This document shows positions 4,966-5,257 of a stretch of DNA of 5,257 bases, in pieces. The translations under genes and the position numbers were made by a program. Numbering within the stretch: the stretch's first letter is position 1; every line of letters begins with the position of its first letter. Source of the stretch: an uncultured Collinsella sp. (GTDB taxonomy: Bacteria; Actinomycetota; Coriobacteriia; Coriobacteriales; Coriobacteriaceae). The DNA lies in NCBI GenBank assembly GCA_902468695.1, contig CABQZS010000251.1, positions 1-5,257 on the forward strand, read 5' to 3'. The notes under the pieces are model-generated. The model saw nothing but the letters and a program-made list of their open reading frames with translations, did no database searches and was not told where the DNA came from.

Positions 4966-5033
4966 GCAATTCTCGGTGAAGCAAGAATCCCCTGGCTTTA
5001 GCCATGGGGAGTGTCAAATAATGGTGGGCACGC
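4880..5033 (+). ncRNA. Predicted omega-RNA (TnpB guide RNA): right-end scaffold plus flank guide
   Basis: In TnpB-bearing elements the guide RNA is made from the 3' part of tnpB and the right end, and the guide is the flank just past the element. Here the scaffold would end at TCAA (5017) and include the 4989-5009 hairpin, plus a CTGC-ATGC-GCAG hairpin at 4949-4960. The guide would begin ATAATGGTGGGCACGC at 5018. The 5' boundary (about 4880) and the guide length are taken from known systems and are approximate. Confidence 0.6.
4985..5017 (+). repeat. IS right end: guide GAAT, subterminal hairpin and TCAA cleavage site
   Basis: Guide GAAT (4985-4988) is followed by CCCC-T-GGC, loop TTTA (4997-5000), GCC-A, bulged T5005, then GGGG (5006-5009). 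The stem has eight pairs and one unpaired T. TCAA at 5014-5017 is 4 nt past the stem and satisfies the IS608 rule with GAAT (A-1 with T, C-3 with G, T-4 with A). This nearly repeats the IS608 right end, so the cut after 5017 is well supported. Confidence 0.9.
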
Positions 5034-5056
5034 AAACGATTGGAGAGCGCATACCT

Positions 5057-5257
5057 ATGTCACAAAGCCAGAAAAAAGAAGCCATCGCCCAGGCGGCCGA
5101 GCAGGAGCTCACATCGCTTGCGGTTCGTGGCGTGCGTATCGCGGGCAACGCGTGCTCGCCGATCGTTCTGGTCAAAGGCGATTTGGACGAGGCCGAGCGT
5201 TCGGGTGGCGAGCTTGCTGCCGGCCCGGATGGCGCGGCGTTGCGCAAGGCGCTTGGG
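5057..5257 (+). CDS. Unrecognised protein, N-terminal part (runs off right edge)
   Basis: 67 codons are visible, with no stop before the edge. The N-terminus is a charged Gln/Lys/Ala/Glu-rich helix (SQKKEAIAQAAEQEL, about 4-18). It is followed by a likely beta strand SPIVLVKGD (34-42) and a Gly/Ala/Glu-rich stretch ending LRKALG. There is no signal peptide or membrane segment. I cannot assign a family from this much. ATG 5057 is chosen for GGAGAG 9 nt upstream. The frame is also open from ATG 5021, only 4 nt past the IS end, with GGGGAG of the IS hairpin as a possible ribosome site; that start is less likely in the uninterrupted locus. Codon use matches the host genes, not the IS. Confidence 0.75.
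   Translation, partial: MSQSQKKEAIAQAAEQELTSLAVRGVRIAGNACSPIVLVKGDLDEAERSGGELAAGPDGAALRKALG

Larger units (their letters stand above)
3285..5017 (+). mobile_element. Complete IS200/IS605-family insertion sequence (IS608/ISDra2-type tnpA-tnpB), 1733 bp
   Basis: The element encodes a Y1 transposase and TnpB in the same direction, flanked by subterminal imperfect hairpins rather than terminal inverted repeats, as in the IS200/IS605 family. These elements move as single-stranded DNA by cutting and rejoining the top strand. Both hairpins lie on the plus strand, are 21 nt long and carry an unpaired T in the 3' arm. The left end follows TTAT (3281-3284) and the right end is TCAA (5014-5017). Both ORFs and both ends look intact. 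Arginine AGG is frequent inside the element but was not seen in the neighbouring hypF, which suggests the element was acquired from elsewhere. It sits between the divergent trx gene and the gene at 5057. Confidence 0.93.

Noticed and set aside
1..5257. CRISPR array, tRNA or rRNA
   Set aside because: No spaced direct repeats and no cloverleaf or conserved rRNA sequence were seen. The hairpin at 2717-2749 lacks tRNA arms and is a terminator.

Overview
The window is GC-rich, with strongly G/C-ending codons, and looks like an actinobacterial chromosome. The combination of a nickel regulator, a [NiFe]-hydrogenase maturation gene and this sequence style suggests a gut Coriobacteriia such as Collinsella. 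That placement is an inference from style and gene content; there is no marker gene here to prove it.

Left part (1-2640), all on the minus strand, reads right to left as a nickel cluster: a small His-containing helical protein (2391-2639), a NikR nickel-responsive repressor with an unusual His/Cys-rich N-terminal tail (1877-2389), and hypF (1-1759, running off the left edge), which starts synthesis of the cyanide ligands of the [NiFe] centre. A 71-bp near-perfect palindrome sits between nikR and hypF and leaves almost no room for a separate hypF promoter. The middle (2641-3280) holds an intrinsic terminator and a standalone thioredoxin gene (2861-3181, minus), with its leader and weak promoter signals.

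Right part (3285-5017) is a complete IS200/IS605-family element of IS608/ISDra2 layout on the plus strand: tnpA (Y1 HUH transposase) and tnpB (RuvC RNA-guided nuclease, the Cas12 ancestor), overlapping by a GTGA. Both ends can be placed to the base. The left and right hairpins are each 21 nt with the same bulged T, each is preceded by a 4-nt guide (AAAA left, GAAT right), and the cleavage tetranucleotides TTAT (3281-3284) and TCAA (5014-5017) fit the published IS608 guide/cleavage pairing code. The element therefore probably uses TTAT, not TTAC, as its target. By analogy TnpB should read a TTAT-type TAM, with an omega-RNA guide beginning at 5018. TnpA has Arg where the first His of the HUH motif is expected.

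The element sits in what was the intergenic region between divergent genes: trxA (minus) on the left and an unrecognised gene (5057 onward, plus, off the right edge) on the right. Rejoining the flanks creates a perfect TATAAT across the insertion point, so the insertion may have split a promoter element.
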